NCBI RefSeq assembly: GCF_000297435.1
Contig: NZ_CAIP01000099.1
Location: 1-24,028, forward strand
Direction: 5' to 3'
DNA length: 24,028 nucleotides
Source of the DNA: Microcystis sp. T1-4
Lineage (GTDB): Bacteria > Cyanobacteriota > Cyanobacteriia > Cyanobacteriales > Microcystaceae
The stretch's first letter is position 1, and each line of letters starts with the position of its first letter. The notes beneath the pieces are model-generated. The model had not been told where the DNA came from and did no database searches. It saw nothing but the letters and a program-made list of their open reading frames with translations. Below, piece by piece: positions 7,631-15,607 of the stretch. The translations under genes were made by a program, and so were the position numbers.

Positions 7631-7912
7631 TTAAGGGTTTGCTTGACCCAAATTCGGAATTGTTTTAATACTAAAGCGACCATTACTGGTAGATTTAAAA
7701 GCCTATTTCTCATTAATTTCTCATGATTTCCCTGGAGATATTTTAAGGAAGCAAATAAAGTGGGTATTAAGTATTGAGTTAATTCTTCTACCATTTGAGG
7801 AATTGCCAAGGCGGGGGACTGACATTGAGAGCGTAAGTCCGGATTCCTCTCTTTTTTCGGTCGTTGCTTAGAGTGCGTTTTCCCTGACTCACCTCTGACC
7901 TCTCCGCTTTAT
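7624..7912 (-). pseudogene. Transposase N-terminal fragment (IS4-like), probable
   Basis: An open minus-strand frame runs from a TAA near 7912 to a stop at 7624 with no ATG in its first half. The first usable start is a TTG at 7809. Residues from that TTG read IPQMVEELTQYLIPTL, then MRNRLLNLPVMVALVL. This resembles the N-terminal region of cyanobacterial IS4-type transposases as I remember them, in which the latter motif is followed by several hundred residues. Here the frame diverges after VALVL and ends about 15 residues later, with no catalytic DDE residues. I take it as a truncated remnant. The family assignment is from memory and uncertain. Confidence 0.4.
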
Positions 7913-8077
7913 TTTACCATTTTTTACTTTTTTTCTCTTGGATAATCAGCTAATCTTGATAATTGAGCTTCTTGCTTAAGTTGACACCAATGACCGCGTG
8001 CGGCCAAAATGTAATAGATAGATATTTGTCCAAAATTGAGATGCACCCGTTTACTGTTTACTGATTAAGGTTATCAA
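7913..8077. other. Short non-coding leader region of the 8078 gene
   Basis: A+T-rich sequence with a two-unit GTTTACT repeat (8049-8062) and an AAGG Shine-Dalgarno-like element about 8 bases before the ATG at 8078. Nothing else is recognisable. Confidence 0.4.
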
Positions 8078-8623
8078 ATGAACGAGACAATAACTTTTCG
8101 GATATCACCAATAATTAGGGTAACTTTATTAAGTTTATACATAGCGTTAACTATCCCCTTACCCTTTTTAGCAAAAGTCACTAATTCCCCCGTTAATCCC
8201 CATCTTCTCTGGGTAGGGATTAGCTTAGGATTAATCGCTTTATACGGAGCTTTAAGTGAAAGAGTGATTTTATCAGAAACAGGGATACAAGTTACCTATC
8301 CCCAATGGTTTCCCGCTTTTCTTCGCTCTGGTTGGTGGTTAAATTGGACAGATATAAAAGAACTTAAATGTCGCAGTACGGGACAGGGTGGTTTAGTTTA
8401 TTATTTCCTTGATCGCTCCTCGGAAAAAGCCTATTTATTGCCGATGCGAGTAGTGGGATTTAATCGCATGGTCAAAATAATCGAGGAAAAAACTAACTTG
8501 GATATGACTGATATTCGCCCCCTTTCTCAGCCTTGGATGTATGGAATTCTTTTTACTCTCACCCTATTTTTATTATTAGTCGATGCTTGGACTATTGCGA
8601 CGGCGAGAACTATTATTCCCTAA
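8078..8623 (+). CDS. Conserved cyanobacterial membrane protein, function unknown
   Basis: A 181-residue integral membrane protein. Two hydrophobic segments lie near the N-terminus (about 13-33 and 42-62) and one near the C-terminus (about 153-173). They enclose a soluble stretch of about 90 residues containing GIQVTYPQWFP and WWLNWTDIKELKC, an arrangement that recalls bacterial PH-like membrane proteins. I do not recognise a named family. The stop codon overlaps the stop of the solanesyl diphosphate synthase gene on the opposite strand, so the two genes share their 3' ends and probably terminate inside one another. Confidence 0.75.
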   Translation: MNETITFRISPIIRVTLLSLYIALTIPLPFLAKVTNSPVNPHLLWVGISLGLIALYGALSERVILSETGIQVTYPQWFPAFLRSGWWLNWTDIKELKCRSTGQGGLVYYFLDRSSEKAYLLPMRVVGFNRMVKIIEEKTNLDMTDIRPLSQPWMYGILFTLTLFLLLVDAWTIATARTIIP

Positions 8624-9591
8624 TAAATTCGGCTCAAAACGTAATCTACTAGCTCGATTAACACATCTTTTGAGGGAGAAGAAGCTAAACAGTCAAGGTG
8701 TTTTAAGGCACTTTGACCGTATTGATTGGCTAACTCTTTTGAGCGAGGAATCCCTTGGCTAGAGTGAATAAAATCAAGAGCTTTTTCTAGGTCTCCTTCC
8801 TGACTAAATTCCCGTTCGATTAACACTTCTATATAGGGATTTTCCTCCATGGCAAAGAGAGCGGGAGCGGTGATATTACCACTGATCAAATCGGAGCCAG
8901 AGGGTTTTCCTAAGACTTCCGTGGGGGAGGTAAAATCAAGAATATCATCGACGATTTGAAAAGCTAATCCTAAATCACGACCATAATTATATAAATGATG
9001 ATTAACTTCGGCCGATTGCTCGCTTAATACCCCAGCGGCTTTGGCACTGTTGGCAATTAAAGAAGCAGTTTTGTAGTAACTTTTTTCTAGATAAGCTTCT
9101 AAGGAGATACTGGTATCAAAGCGATTAATTCCCTGTTGAATTTCCCCTTCAGCAAAATCGCGAATCACTTCCGAGAGCAATTTTACCACTTCTAAATTAT
9201 CTAAATTAGCTAGATACCAAGAGGATTGAGCGAAAAGAAAATCCCCCGCTAAAACCGCCACGCGATTGTCAAATAAACTGTTAACGGTGGGAACACCGCG
9301 CCGCAATTCTGCCTCATCTACCACATCATCATGGACAAGACTGGCAGTGTGGATCATCTCGGTGATTTCCGCTAACCGACGATGACGGGGAGTGATATCC
9401 CGGTCTAACATGGTAGCGCGAGATACCAGCAACACGATCGCCGGTCGAACGCGTTTACCGCCAGCCTCGAACAAATGTTCTGCCGCCGCCGCTAAAATGG
9501 GATGACGAGCGCCGACGAGGTTTTTTAAGTTATCGGTCAAAAGACGGAGATCATCGTCAACGGGTGCGAATAAAGAAGTTGTTGGGATCAT
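8620..9591 (-). CDS. sds: Solanesyl diphosphate synthase (long-chain trans-prenyltransferase)
   Basis: A 323-residue all-alpha polyprenyl synthase. The first aspartate-rich motif HDDVVDEAELRRG (Asp88, Asp89, Asp92) and the second, DDILD (Asp215, Asp216, Asp219), bind Mg-diphosphate. GGKRVRP (45-51) and GDFLFAQ (116-122) are also conserved. The enzyme condenses isopentenyl diphosphate onto an allylic primer to give the C45 chain of plastoquinone-9, the photosynthetic quinone. Chain length cannot be proven from sequence, but cyanobacterial orthologues make solanesyl-PP. The ATG at 9589-9591 lacks a strong Shine-Dalgarno sequence, and the conserved N-terminus agrees with this start. It is divergently arranged with the HAD gene across a repeat-rich gap. 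Confidence 0.93.
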   Translation of the reverse strand: MIPTTSLFAPVDDDLRLLTDNLKNLVGARHPILAAAAEHLFEAGGKRVRPAIVLLVSRATMLDRDITPRHRRLAEITEMIHTASLVHDDVVDEAELRRGVPTVNSLFDNRVAVLAGDFLFAQSSWYLANLDNLEVVKLLSEVIRDFAEGEIQQGINRFDTSISLEAYLEKSYYKTASLIANSAKAAGVLSEQSAEVNHHLYNYGRDLGLAFQIVDDILDFTSPTEVLGKPSGSDLISGNITAPALFAMEENPYIEVLIEREFSQEGDLEKALDFIHSSQGIPRSKELANQYGQSALKHLDCLASSPSKDVLIELVDYVLSRIY

Positions 9592-9679
9592 TGGTTAGCC
9601 AATTGGCGAGATAGTTACGAAAGTTTACATATCCTTACATTTATTTTAAGCTAACCGTCCAGACTAGGGAAGGGGAAGC

Positions 9680-9713
9680 ATCAGTAATCAGTAATCAGTA
9701 ATCAGTAATCAGT
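9680..9713. repeat. Heptamer array (AATCAGT)x4 plus a partial unit
   Basis: Four perfect AATCAGT units (9686-9713) preceded by one ATCAGT. The motif differs by one base in phase and composition from the ATCAGTT array at trmL, so the two loci carry related STRR families. Confidence 0.95.
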
Positions 9714-9785
9714 GAGGGATTGGGGGTTGGGGTTTTAGAGTTTTAGGGTTTTAGGGGTTGGGGTTTTAGGGTTTTAGGGTTTTAG
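9714..9785 (+). repeat. G-rich telomere-like octamer tract, possible G-quadruplex
   Basis: Runs of three to five G separated by TT or TTTTA, based on GGGTTTTA units, give at least six G-tracts within 70 bases on the plus strand. Spacing of four or more G-runs by short loops fits a G-quadruplex-forming sequence. Quadruplex formation is inferred from the pattern only. Confidence 0.7.
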
Positions 9786-9794
9786 TTGAAATTT

Positions 9795-9867
9795 CCCCAC
9801 TTCCCCACTTCCCCACTTCCCCACTTCCCCCCACACCCCACACCCCACTTTCCACACCCCACTTCCC
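9795..9867 (+). repeat. C-rich octamer tract (CCCCACTT)x4 with degenerate extension
   Basis: Four perfect CCCCACTT units (9795-9826) are followed by degenerate CCCCACA and CCCCACTT copies. It lies directly after the G-rich tract, so the two complementary-biased blocks sit back to back. Confidence 0.9.
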
Positions 9868-9903
9868 TCATCCCTAATCTTTTTCCCGACAAAACCCTTG
9901 TCA

Positions 9904-9933
9904 TTGTCAAGACTCTAGGGTAACTTGTATATA
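9904..9933 (+). promoter_or_regulatory. Putative promoter of the HAD hydrolase gene
   Basis: TTGTCA (9904-9909) and TATATA (9928-9933) are 18 bases apart, placing transcription start near 9940. That is upstream of the ATG at 9964 but downstream of the TTG at 9925, which supports the ATG as the true start. Confidence 0.45.
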
Positions 9934-9963
9934 AAAATTAATAAAGCGAGAAGTATTAGAACG

Positions 9964-10659
9964 ATGTTGAGACTAATTAGCGACTTTGACGGCCCGATAA
10001 TGGACGTATCGGAGCGATATTACCAAGTTTATCAATACTGTTTACAGAAAACCGCCTATAAAGGTCAAATTATCGGGGAATTATCGAAAGCGGAATTCTG
10101 GCAGTTAAAACGGGATCAGGTTTCTGAGAAGCGTATCGGGGAAATGTCAGGATTAGATGAAGATCAGGCGCGTAAATTTGCTCATCTTCGTCGTCAAACT
10201 GTTCATACTTTACCCTATCTTGTCCACGATCGCCTGGTGGTTGGTTCTTTGGAAACTCTCCAGAAAATCCAAGAGTTAAAGATCGATTTAGTCGTGATGA
10301 CGATGCGGCGGGTATCCGAGCTAGATCATGCCTTTAATCGCCACGATATCGGTCGTTTTTTCGCCGCTAATCGTCGTTATTGTCTAAATAACAATTACAC
10401 CAAAACCAACGACGTGCGCGACAAAACCCTGCTTATGGCTAAGGCCGCTAAGGAACTGCCGGCGGCTGCCGATACTTGGATGGTGGGGGATACGGAAGCG
10501 GATATTGCCGCCGCTAAGAGCCAAAATATTAAGGTTATTGGCGTATTATCGGGGATTCGCAGCCGTTCCCGTTTAGAGAGCTACGAGCCTGATTATATCG
10601 TCAATAACCTTGGGGAGGCAGTGGACGTGATCTTAGGATCCCTACGAGCGATTGGTTAA
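9964..10659 (+). CDS. HAD-superfamily hydrolase
   Basis: A 231-residue haloacid dehalogenase-like hydrolase, counted from the ATG at 9964. Motif I is SDFDGPIMD with nucleophile Asp7 and acid/base Asp9. Motif II is the Thr113 of VVMTMRR, and motif IV is VGDTEAD (174-180). A helical cap domain lies between motif I and about residue 90. Such enzymes usually dephosphorylate small phosphorylated metabolites, but the substrate cannot be told. A longer start at TTG 9925 is open in frame, yet it precedes the conserved first strand by a charged extension and lies within the predicted promoter, so I prefer 9964. Its TAA overlaps the stop of the CPP1-like gene on the other strand. Confidence 0.85.
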   Translation: MLRLISDFDGPIMDVSERYYQVYQYCLQKTAYKGQIIGELSKAEFWQLKRDQVSEKRIGEMSGLDEDQARKFAHLRRQTVHTLPYLVHDRLVVGSLETLQKIQELKIDLVVMTMRRVSELDHAFNRHDIGRFFAANRRYCLNNNYTKTNDVRDKTLLMAKAAKELPAAADTWMVGDTEADIAAAKSQNIKVIGVLSGIRSRSRLESYEPDYIVNNLGEAVDVILGSLRAIG

Positions 10660-11276
10660 CGGAAAAAACTACTAATCACCCAAAAGATCAGAAAAGTGAC
10701 GAGCGCATAAATTTGGCGATCGCCAAAAATATTCAAATCAGCCTTGGCCGCTAAACTGGCTAATCCCGCTCCCAGAGCGACTCCTAGCACTAAACCAGCG
10801 AGAGTGAACAGTAAGGCGCGGCCAAAACGTTTTTCTTTGCGGTTGAAAAAATAGATATTAACGAAAACGCCAAAAGCTAAGAGCAGCGGTAAGAGGGAGC
10901 CACTGGGATCGGGAACTAACAGCGTTATTGCTCCTAAACAAGCGTAAATCACTGCTGGTACGCCGATATCCTGTGCAGAAGGTGTATCGATTGAGCTTTT
11001 CCACCAGTTAGGAGATTTACTGCTAGTAACTGGTTTACTTTCCACCGGAATCGTCAGACGTTCGGGAAAACGAATGCGATCGGGTACTTTAATCCTACCT
11101 TCCTGTCGCATCCGCAGTCGATCCATGAGGACAGAATCGTAGGCCGCCTCGATCAATTCGACAATTTTGCTATCATTCTGATACTGTTGCACCAGTCTTT
11201 GTTTGGCCTCTTGAATTTCTTCAAAAGAGGATTCTTCAGTAACCCCAAGTTGTTCGTAGGGATTCTGTTCACTCAT
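10656..11276 (-). CDS. CPP1-like membrane protein (J-like domain, DUF3353)
   Basis: A 206-residue protein with an N-terminal J-domain-like segment (NPYEQLGVTEESSFEEIQ, about residues 5-60) that lacks the HPD tripeptide of true DnaJ proteins. A basic linker and about four hydrophobic segments follow (near 117-137, 140-155, 163-185 and 190-205). This matches the CPP1/DUF3353 family. In plants CPP1 is a chaperone-like protein that stabilises light-dependent protochlorophyllide oxidoreductase, and the cyanobacterial role is less clear. Two ATGs are possible. The first (11280-11282) abuts the AAGGAGGT ribosome binding site, while the second (11274-11276) is 6 bases from it, so I choose the second. 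Confidence 0.85.
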   Translation of the reverse strand: MSEQNPYEQLGVTEESSFEEIQEAKQRLVQQYQNDSKIVELIEAAYDSVLMDRLRMRQEGRIKVPDRIRFPERLTIPVESKPVTSSKSPNWWKSSIDTPSAQDIGVPAVIYACLGAITLLVPDPSGSLLPLLLAFGVFVNIYFFNRKEKRFGRALLFTLAGLVLGVALGAGLASLAAKADLNIFGDRQIYALVTFLIFWVISSFFR

Positions 11277-11362
11277 GAACATACCTCCTTAATTATGCTC
11301 CCGATAGTCATGATCTTAACCCTATGTTCTGTAGTTTAACTTGAGAGCCAAGCTTATTTAAA

Positions 11363-12424
11363 TTAATTAAGTTTAGCGAAAATCTGAGCAGAATCGATCG
11401 CTTCGTAGGGATAACCACTGGCATCTAAAAGGCTTTTTTCGGCGATTTCTCCTTCTTTAACGATAATTAAGCGGTTTTTGCCACCGTAGGCTTTAATTGT
11501 GACAATTTCTAAAGCAAATAACCCCGGAGAGAAACGGGGATTTAAGGCCCCATCGTACTCGAATTTACTCTGCATTAACTGCAAAGCATAGACGCTACTG
11601 CTATCAAAGGGTGCTGCCTCTCTCATCGTTTTGGCGCGCACCACCGGGATTAAATCGCGAAAGGGAATAGAAATCGTTTGCTGGGTGCGATCAAGTGTAT
11701 CAAAAGAATAACAGTAACCGATGCCATCCCAACGTCCTTCACAGCGCAGAATTAATTTATAGCGTTTTCCGTCCCCTTGTACCTGTAATTCTATTCCCTC
11801 GTAGTTAGATAAATTTAGGGGAGGATTCAGGTTTCTGGTACGAACTGAGGCAAAACCACCGTTATTTTCGGTTCTAACGATACCAGAAAAGAGAGCGCGT
11901 CCTCCAGTTAGGGTTATCTGACTCTCGCTCACTCCTCCCATTACCACATCATCCACCGCACCCCAGATTTCTTTTATATCACTGCTGGGATTGCTAAAGT
12001 CAAAGAGGGTTTTTTCGGCGGTTATTCCGGTATTTTTCAGTAAATCGAGTAAATTAGCTAAACTATGGCGGTTATTCTCCCCTTGACAGTAGATAATCTC
12101 ATCAATCCCCGTGAATAATTGCGGGGTTTGCAGAGCGAATAAATCGACATTTTCGCCGAATAATTGACGAGCATCATCAATATTATCGACTAAAGCGCGA
12201 ATTTGATAGTTTTGCTGCTGTAGTTGAGCGATTACCTTTCTAACGATCGCATTTTCACCACCAATGACTAAAATAGTCTTCATGCCTTGCTCATTTGTTA
12301 GCTGAATTTTTTTATCTTCCCCGAAACCGAGCAGCTTTTGCAGACAACTCCAGAGGGGAATACTATCAAAATAGTCGAGAGTTTGCCAAAATCTCTGAAA
12401 ATCCCAGTTTTTTGATTCAGCCAT
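11363..12424 (-). CDS. CIA30-domain protein with a reduced Rossmann-like N-terminal domain
   Basis: A 353-residue protein. Residues 49-115 start with MKTILVIGGENAIVRKVIAQL, which looks like the first strand and helix of an NAD(P)-binding SDR/NmrA fold, but the glycine-rich loop GxxGxxG is not preserved. Residues about 140-330 form a CIA30 (complex I intermediate-associated) domain with the hallmark WGAVDDVVMGGVS (154-166). CIA30/SDR fusions in photosynthetic organisms include plant HCF173, needed for psbA translation, so a link to thylakoid complex assembly is possible. The degraded loop suggests loss of cofactor binding. The ATG follows AAGGAGAG. The gene lies 80 bases upstream of the CPP1-like gene on the same strand, and the two may share a transcript. 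Confidence 0.82.
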   Translation of the reverse strand: MAESKNWDFQRFWQTLDYFDSIPLWSCLQKLLGFGEDKKIQLTNEQGMKTILVIGGENAIVRKVIAQLQQQNYQIRALVDNIDDARQLFGENVDLFALQTPQLFTGIDEIIYCQGENNRHSLANLLDLLKNTGITAEKTLFDFSNPSSDIKEIWGAVDDVVMGGVSESQITLTGGRALFSGIVRTENNGGFASVRTRNLNPPLNLSNYEGIELQVQGDGKRYKLILRCEGRWDGIGYCYSFDTLDRTQQTISIPFRDLIPVVRAKTMREAAPFDSSSVYALQLMQSKFEYDGALNPRFSPGLFALEIVTIKAYGGKNRLIIVKEGEIAEKSLLDASGYPYEAIDSAQIFAKLN

Positions 12425-12478
12425 AACTTTTCTCTCCTTACTGCCGTTAATTTTTATTTTATCGAGTTAGTTTGGCTG

Positions 12479-12500
12479 TTTGAGACCAAAGAGTCTCAAA
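12479..12500. repeat. Inverted repeat upstream of the CIA30 gene
   Basis: TTTGAGAC (12479-12486) and GTCTCAAA (12493-12500) form a perfect 8-bp stem with a six-base loop, about 55 bases upstream of the CIA30 start. It could be an operator or a 5' UTR hairpin. No T-run follows on the minus strand, so it is not an obvious terminator. Confidence 0.5.
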
Positions 12501-12643
12501 ACTAACCAGATCAAAGGGGGTTTTAATGGTAATTACTGACAATTGCCGAAAATATAGCAGTTATCTTAGTCGCTGGTCTTCGATCGTCAACATCAAGTTA
12601 GATTATACTTCATATTTGTGAGAAACGCCATATATTTACTGTC

Positions 12644-12672
12644 AATTTTTTTATGATCATGCCACAAAAATC
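12644..12672 (+). repeat. Near duplicate of the TPR gene start region
   Basis: AATTTTTTTA...ATCATGCCACAA.AATC is shared with 12991-13020 apart from one indel and two or three substitutions. It includes an ATG (12659) followed by codons for Met-Pro-Gln-Lys-Ser, parallel to Met-Pro-Gln-Gln-Ser at 13007. The frame from 12659 ends after 13 codons at 12700. Confidence 0.6.
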
Positions 12673-12912
12673 TGGCTCTTCTAGAGCGATGATATATTGA
12701 TATAAAATAATCGCATCAAGCTTTGCCAAGTAAAATTTATCAGAATTTAAAAAGCAATTTTAATAAAAAATATTTTTACTTTGTACAATTCTATACTATC
12801 TAAGTTTTTAAGCTCATTAAAACTAATAATTTGCCATAACCAGTCTAGGATAGCCAACGGCAGGAAGTCGCAAAAGTTGTGGAGTCAATTAACAATCAGC
12901 CCCGAAAGTGTC

Positions 12913-12942
12913 TTGACTATCTAACCCCCTTTGAGGTATTTT
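12913..12942 (+). promoter_or_regulatory. Putative promoter of the 785-codon TPR gene
   Basis: TTGACT (12913-12918) and TATTTT (12937-12942) are 18 bases apart, about 65 bases upstream of the ATG at 13007. The -35 is close to consensus and the -10 is weak. Confidence 0.35.
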
Positions 12943-13006
12943 ATTAAATATGATCGGATAGTGATGCAATTCAGATTTGAGTTTACTACAAATTTTTTTA
13001 ATCATC

Positions 13007-15334
13007 ATGCCACAACAATCCTTAATCCCTAAAACCCCAACAGATCAAGCCCTGGCCACTCCTCTAGCACAAAATAGTTTAAATGTCAAGCTTTTGAAAA
13101 AAATATTTTTATTGTCTCCCCTGTTGTTTTGGGAATTATTTGGTTTAGAAGTTAGCTCGGTTAAAGCAGTAGAAAACCTGCAATGTCCTGTCATTTCTAG
13201 GGAAGAAGTTGATACTAATGCTCTGAAAAGAGAAATTGCTAATTATTCGGCCACTCTGCGAGTCTATCCTAGTGATCCTAGTACGATTAGACTTTATCTT
13301 CAACGGGGAATGGCGCGAGAAAAAATCAACGATCAAAAAGGTGCGATCGATGATTTCAGTCAATACATTTGGTATAGTAATTATAATGCTCCCGGATTCA
13401 AAGATCGAGAGTTACTAGCCCAAGCCTATTATCAAAGAGGTGTGTTAAATTTAGCCATGGCCAAGGAGCAGCGTCAGCTGAAATTATTAGAAGCTGCTCG
13501 ATCAGATTTTCAGCAAGCCTTTAAATATAATCCCAATAAAAGCGAAGTTTACTTTAACCTAGCAGTTATTGCCTCTTTGCTCGGTCATCAATCCTTGGCT
13601 TTAGATTATTACCAGCGTTTCATCGGTTATGAAACTGAAAATTATCGCGGCTATTATCATCGAGGAAACCTTTACTCTCACTTAGGCAATTATGCGGCGG
13701 CCATCAAAGATTATGACCTGGCTATTTCATACCAACCCGATCTAATTGAAGGCTATTATAATCGGGCCATAGCATTAGAAAAGATAGGCGGCAAAAGAGA
13801 AGCTTTTAAGGATTACAAAATCGTCTTAAAATGCTCACCTAACTTATTTTTAGCCAAGAATGCTCCTAGCAGTTATCAAAACCGTGCTAGAGTACAAATT
13901 GAAATCGCTGACGAGGAAGTAGAATTAGCCAACTTATCTTCTAATTCCCCCCAAGGGTATCAAACAGCGATCGAGTATTATAATGGAGCCATCAAAGATT
14001 TAGCACTTGTCATTCGTATTAATCCCAACTACGATAAACTTCCCCATGCTAGAGCATTTCTTAAACGGGGTTATGCTCACCTAAGACTCAACAATAATCA
14101 AGGGGCAATTCAAGATTATAACCAAGCAATTTATCTGCAACCCCAAGACGCAAAAGCTTATGTATATCGGGGGTTAATGCGGGCCAATAAATATCAAGAA
14201 TACGCAGGAGCTTTAGAGGATTTTACTGCGGCAGTGGCACGAAATCGTCACGATGCAGCCGCTAACTATCATCGGGGGTTAGTGCTGTATAAATTGGGGC
14301 GTTATCAGGAGGCAGTAGATAATTATAATATTGCCTTAGCCCAAGATGATCGGATTAATATACCTAGTTTTACTTCTCGCTCTGTCTGTAGCGAAAATAT
14401 CCAAGAATCTGCCGACAAAAATTATTTTTATAACTCCAGAGAAACCGATTTTCGTCCTAATTATAACCTCTCTTGTCATGCTCAAGCCCGGGGAGATGCT
14501 TATTTTGCTCTGAAAAATTTTGCTGCGGCCGAAAGAGATTATACTACTTATATAGTTGCCTATCCTAACGATCCAGAAGGGTATCATAAACGGGCCAATG
14601 CGCGTTTTGAAAAAGGGGACAAACAGGGAGCGATCGAGGATTATAATGTATTCCTACAAAAAGTCCGTGATGCGAGAATTTTCTATAGTCGTGGTAATAG
14701 TAGCGCTGACGTGGGAGATGACCAAGGAGCGATTGCAGATTACCTGCAATCTTTGAGCATTAATCCTATCGATGTGACAGCGTATAGTAATCGGGGAAAT
14801 GCACGCACGGATACCGCTACTATTCCCGATAATGTACAAGTAACACCGAGAATATCGGCCAATCCGATCGCCTATAATAATCGTGGTATTATTCGACGAC
14901 AAACTGGGGATAAGGAAGGTGCTTTAGAGGATTTAGATAAGGCAATTAGCTTGAATTCCAATAATCCGATCGCCTATAATAACCGGGGAGTGATTCGCTT
15001 TGATTTGGGAGATAATGCCGGAGCTTTGGAGGATTTAAATATGGCTATTGCTCTCCAGTCTAACTATGCTGAAGCTTACTATAATCGAGGTTTAGTTAAG
15101 GAAAAAATGGGCGATAAAAGGGCAGCGATCACCGATTATCAATTAGCAATTACTCATCAGCCAAATTATGGCGAAGCTTATTATAATTTGGCGCTTGCCA
15201 CCTACGATGATAAAAATCCTAGTAGTCGAGTAGTGAGCCTTAACTATTTGCAAAAAGCCGCTAATGCCTTGATAAAAACCGGTAATTTAGAACTCTATGA
15301 ACGGGCGGTAGAATGGATGTTAAAAATGCAGTAA
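13007..15334 (+). CDS. Exported tetratricopeptide-repeat protein
   Basis: A 775-residue protein from the ATG at 13007. A TTG at 12977 would add ten residues, but the ATG gives the better N-terminus. After a hydrophilic lead of about 30 residues, a KLLKK cluster and a hydrophobic run ending before AVE form a signal peptide or membrane anchor. The rest is a long TPR solenoid of about a dozen units with motifs such as AYYNRG and GAIEDYNQAI. Two units beginning NPIAYNNRG are nearly identical, showing recent unit duplication. The unit before them is cut short (RGNARTDTATIPDNVQ), and a Cys-containing insert (about residues 455-490) interrupts the solenoid. TPR arrays bind proteins, but the partner is unknown. 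Confidence 0.85.
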   Translation: MPQQSLIPKTPTDQALATPLAQNSLNVKLLKKIFLLSPLLFWELFGLEVSSVKAVENLQCPVISREEVDTNALKREIANYSATLRVYPSDPSTIRLYLQRGMAREKINDQKGAIDDFSQYIWYSNYNAPGFKDRELLAQAYYQRGVLNLAMAKEQRQLKLLEAARSDFQQAFKYNPNKSEVYFNLAVIASLLGHQSLALDYYQRFIGYETENYRGYYHRGNLYSHLGNYAAAIKDYDLAISYQPDLIEGYYNRAIALEKIGGKREAFKDYKIVLKCSPNLFLAKNAPSSYQNRARVQIEIADEEVELANLSSNSPQGYQTAIEYYNGAIKDLALVIRINPNYDKLPHARAFLKRGYAHLRLNNNQGAIQDYNQAIYLQPQDAKAYVYRGLMRANKYQEYAGALEDFTAAVARNRHDAAANYHRGLVLYKLGRYQEAVDNYNIALAQDDRINIPSFTSRSVCSENIQESADKNYFYNSRETDFRPNYNLSCHAQARGDAYFALKNFAAAERDYTTYIVAYPNDPEGYHKRANARFEKGDKQGAIEDYNVFLQKVRDARIFYSRGNSSADVGDDQGAIADYLQSLSINPIDVTAYSNRGNARTDTATIPDNVQVTPRISANPIAYNNRGIIRRQTGDKEGALEDLDKAISLNSNNPIAYNNRGVIRFDLGDNAGALEDLNMAIALQSNYAEAYYNRGLVKEKMGDKRAAITDYQLAITHQPNYGEAYYNLALATYDDKNPSSRVVSLNYLQKAANALIKTGNLELYERAVEWMLKMQ

Positions 15335-15450
15335 TTTATCGAAAAAATAAGCTAATTTTTGACAAAGACTTCAAGACTTGGCTATTTCAAGCCTTCAAAG
15401 AGCGGGGGAGTCTCTTATTGCCGATCAATTAGCCGCTAATCATCATACAA

Positions 15451-15478
15451 GGTTGGGTTTCCTTACGTCAACCCAACC
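15451..15478. repeat. Hairpin GGTTGGGTT / AACCCAACC downstream of the TPR gene
   Basis: Perfect 9-bp arms (15451-15459 and 15470-15478) enclose a ten-base loop. It lies between two convergent TPR genes and directly adjoins copy 1 of the ~115-bp repeat, so it may be part of the same element or a terminator. Confidence 0.6.
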
Positions 15479-15481
15479 ATA

Positions 15482-15595
15482 GACCCAAGGAAACCCAACA
15501 AAAAGATTCAGACGGATTTAGGTGTTGGGTGTTGGGTTTCGCTTTTCCTTAAGAATTGAGAGGTTTTCTTTAACATATTTATTCGCTCAACCCAA
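15482..15595. repeat. ~115-bp structured interspersed repeat, copy 1
   Basis: It begins GACCCAAGGAAACCC and ends near ATTTATTCGCTCAACCCAA, with internal inverted arms AAACCCAACA and TGTTGGGTTT and the conserved block AAGATTCAGAC. It lies 12 bases past the stop of the 1271-codon gene. Close copies occur at 22031 and 23940 in the same orientation. It is non-coding and MITE- or REP-like. Confidence 0.88.
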
Positions 15596-15607
15596 GCTAG
15601 AAAACTA

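Larger units (their letters stand above)
9592..9963. other. Repeat-filled divergent intergenic region
   Basis: This 372-base gap between sds (-) and the HAD gene (+) is mostly tandem repeats: AATCAGT heptamers, then GGGTTTTA-like octamers, then CCCCACTT octamers. Promoter-like sequence for the HAD gene follows at 9904-9933. No coding sequence is present. Confidence 0.8.
12425..13006. other. Long divergent intergenic region between CIA30 and TPR genes
   Basis: About 580 bases, A+T-rich in its centre (12600-12850), without a supported gene. It contains the inverted repeat at 12479-12500, a 28-bp near duplicate of the TPR gene's start region at 12644-12672 leading into a 13-codon frame, and a promoter-like pair at 12913-12942. 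The remainder shows nothing I can name. Confidence 0.6.
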
